The notes below the pieces were generated by a model that did not search any database, was not told where the DNA came from, and worked only from the letters and a program-made list of their open reading frames with translations. Below, piece by piece: positions 62,503 through 64,000 of a stretch of DNA of 64,000 nucleotides (position 1 is its first letter; each line of letters begins with the position of its first letter). This DNA comes from Gelria sp. Kuro-4 (lineage in GTDB: Bacteria > Bacillota > DTU030 > DUMP01). Made by a program: the position numbers and the translations under genes. The stretch lies in assembly GCF_019668485.1 (NCBI RefSeq), contig NZ_AP024619.1:991001-1055000 (forward strand), read 5' to 3'.

Positions 62503-64000
62503 TTGCTGCATCCGGTCCGGGGTCACGCCGGCGCGCGCCACAGTTTCGCCAAACTGGTGGACGTGCTGGAACTGCCGAACCTCATCGAGGTCCAGCGCAG
62601 CTCGTACCAGTGGTTCCTCGATGAGGGCCTCCGGGAGACGTTCCAGGAGGTTTCGCCCATCCAGGACTTCACCGGCAATCTCATTTTGGAGTTTGTGGAT
62701 TACAGCCTGGGTGAGCCCAAGTACTCGGTGGACGAGTGCAAGGAGCGCGACGTAACCTACGCGGCTCCGCTGCGCATCCGTGTACGCCTGCACAACAAGG
62801 AAACGGGCGAGGTGAAGGAGCAGGAGGTGTTCATGGGGGACTTTCCCCTCATGACGGACAAGGGCACCTTTATCATCAACGGGGCCGAGCGCGTGGTGGT
62901 GAGCCAGCTGGTGCGCTCGCCGGGCGCCTACTTCGCCCGCACCACAGAGCAGGGGAAGGAACTTTTCGGCGCCACCCTTATGCCGAACCGCGGTGCCTGG
63001 CTGGAGTTTGAGACGGACGCCGGCGACCTCATCGGGGTGCGGGTGGACCGCACGCGCAAGATTCCCGTCACGGTTCTTCTGCGTGCGCTGGGTTACAGCA
63101 CCGACGGGCGCATCCTGGAACTTTTCGACGACGATGCCCGTATCCGGGCCACGCTGGAGCGCGACAACACCAAGTCCGAAGAGGAAGCCCTGGTGGAGAT
63201 CTACAAGCGCCTGCGTCCGGGTGAGCCGCCCACGGTGGACAGCGCGCGGACGCTCCTCGAGAGCCTGTTCTTCGATCCCAAGCGTTACGACCTGGCCGCC
63301 GTCGGCCGTTACAAGCTCAATAAAAAGCTTAAACTAAACATCCCGCAGGATGTCCGGATTCTCACCCGGGAGGATATTGTGGCCACCATCCGTTACCTCC
63401 TGGCCCTGAAAGACGGCAAGGGGAAGACGGATGACATCGACCACCTGGGCAACCGCCGCCTGCGCTCGGTGGGTGAGCTGCTGCAGAACCAGTTCCGCAT
63501 CGGGCTCGCCCGCATGGAGCGTGTGGTGCGCGAGCGTATGACCATTCAGGACGTGGACATCATTACCCCGCAGGCGCTCATCAACATCCGCCCGGTGGTG
63601 GCTTCCGTCAAGGAATTCTTCGGGAGCTCGCAGCTTTCCCAGTTCATGGACCAGACCAACCCCCTGGCGGAGCTCACCCACAAAAGGCGCCTTTCGGCCC
63701 TGGGGCCGGGCGGCCTTTCGCGCGAGCGCGCCGGTTTCGAGGTGCGCGATGTCCACTATTCCCACTACGGGCGCATGTGCCCCATTGAGACGCCGGAAGG
63801 TCCGAACATCGGCCTGATCGGTTCCCTTTCCACCTACGCCCGCATCAACCAGTACGGCTTCATTGAAACGCCGTACCGCAAGGTGGATAAAGAACGCGGC
63901 GTGGTGACGGACGAGGTCGTCTACCTGACCGCCGACGAAGAGGACGAGTATGTCATCGCCCAGGCCAACGAGCCCCTCACGCCGGACGGCCGCTTCGCCA
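62503..64000 (+). CDS. rpoB: RNA polymerase beta subunit RpoB, 3' end outside the window
   Basis: The first 499 codons of rpoB run off the window edge. It begins with TTG 62503, eight bases after GAGGGGTG. Key elements are [60 protein letters not shown] and [20 protein letters not shown]; then [40 protein letters not shown] and the [20 protein letters not shown] (rifampicin region). The rifampicin-site residues look wild type ([13 protein letters not shown]). rplJ and rplL are not directly upstream, as they would be in most bacteria. Confidence 0.97.
   Translation, partial: MLHPVRGHAGARHSFAKLVDVLELPNLIEVQRSSYQWFLDEGLRETFQEVSPIQDFTGNLILEFVDYSLGEPKYSVDECKERDVTYAAPLRIRVRLHNKETGEVKEQEVFMGDFPLMTDKGTFIINGAERVVVSQLVRSPGAYFARTTEQGKELFGATLMPNRGAWLEFETDAGDLIGVRVDRTRKIPVTVLLRALGYSTDGRILELFDDDARIRATLERDNTKSEEEALVEIYKRLRPGEPPTVDSARTLLESLFFDPKRYDLAAVGRYKLNKKLKLNIPQDVRILTREDIVATIRYLLALKDGKGKTDDIDHLGNRRLRSVGELLQNQFRIGLARMERVVRERMTIQDVDIITPQALINIRPVVASVKEFFGSSQLSQFMDQTNPLAELTHKRRLSALGPGGLSRERAGFEVRDVHYSHYGRMCPIETPEGPNIGLIGSLSTYARINQYGFIETPYRKVDKERGVVTDEVVYLTADEEDEYVIAQANEPLTPDGRFA

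Overview
The window reads as a piece of a Gram-positive, moderately GC-rich Clostridia chromosome, probably of the thermophilic Moorella/Thermanaeromonas kind. The pointers are an RpoB of Firmicutes type, MurT/GatD, an agr-type peptide system, strong AGGAGG ribosome sites, frequent GTG and TTG starts, and two CRISPR-Cas systems side by side. The genus is a guess, since no rRNA gene is present.

Positions 1-12.9 kb hold a type I-B CRISPR-Cas operon (cas8b cut by the window edge, cas7, cas5, cas3, a small unknown gene, cas4, cas1, cas2, cas6), then a 147-bp leader and an array of 66 repeats of 30 bp. Positions 13.1-24.6 kb hold a type I-C system (cas3, cas5c, cas8c, cas7c, cas4, cas1, cas2), a leader and an array of 54 repeats of 37 bp. 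Positions 24.6-28.4 kb are a gene graveyard: array scraps, a Crp/Fnr remnant joined to a P-type ATPase tail, and a collapsed second copy of the I-B operon (bits of cas3, cas4, cas1 and cas6 in the original order). This fossil still ends in a well-kept copy of the leader and a five-repeat mini-array, which the intact I-B proteins could use in trans. A SWIM-domain gene and a frameshifted AbrB-type antitoxin follow.

Positions 28.5-39.7 kb hold signalling and surface genes: a small membrane protein, AgrB and a 43-residue AgrD-like peptide precursor, then a membrane GGDEF/HD-GYP protein, a HicA-like/Phd-like toxin-antitoxin pair, an MFS transporter, MurT-GatD (amidation of lipid II), a FliD-like protein, and a cyclic-di-GMP-I riboswitch with a terminator ahead of a secreted TPR/copper-amine-oxidase-domain protein. 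Positions 39.7-51.3 kb form a defence and toxin island with many remnants: two HEPN/nucleotidyltransferase pairs on opposite strands and a complete type II Wadjet operon jetA-B-C-D on the minus strand.

Positions 52.0-58.8 kb hold a sugar-acid catabolic operon: a PrpR-like sigma54 activator, a -24/-12 promoter, a split UxaA-family dehydratase, a KdgT-type permease, a DUF1537 four-carbon-acid kinase and a PdxA2-like dehydrogenase. Parts of one FAD-dependent oxidoreductase gene lie on both sides, as a fragment at 51.4 kb and the intact gene at 58.8-60.3 kb. The window closes with a ParM-like actin, a bactofilin, and the start of rpoB behind a strong promoter and a structured leader. Names rest on visible motifs and gene order; no database search was run.
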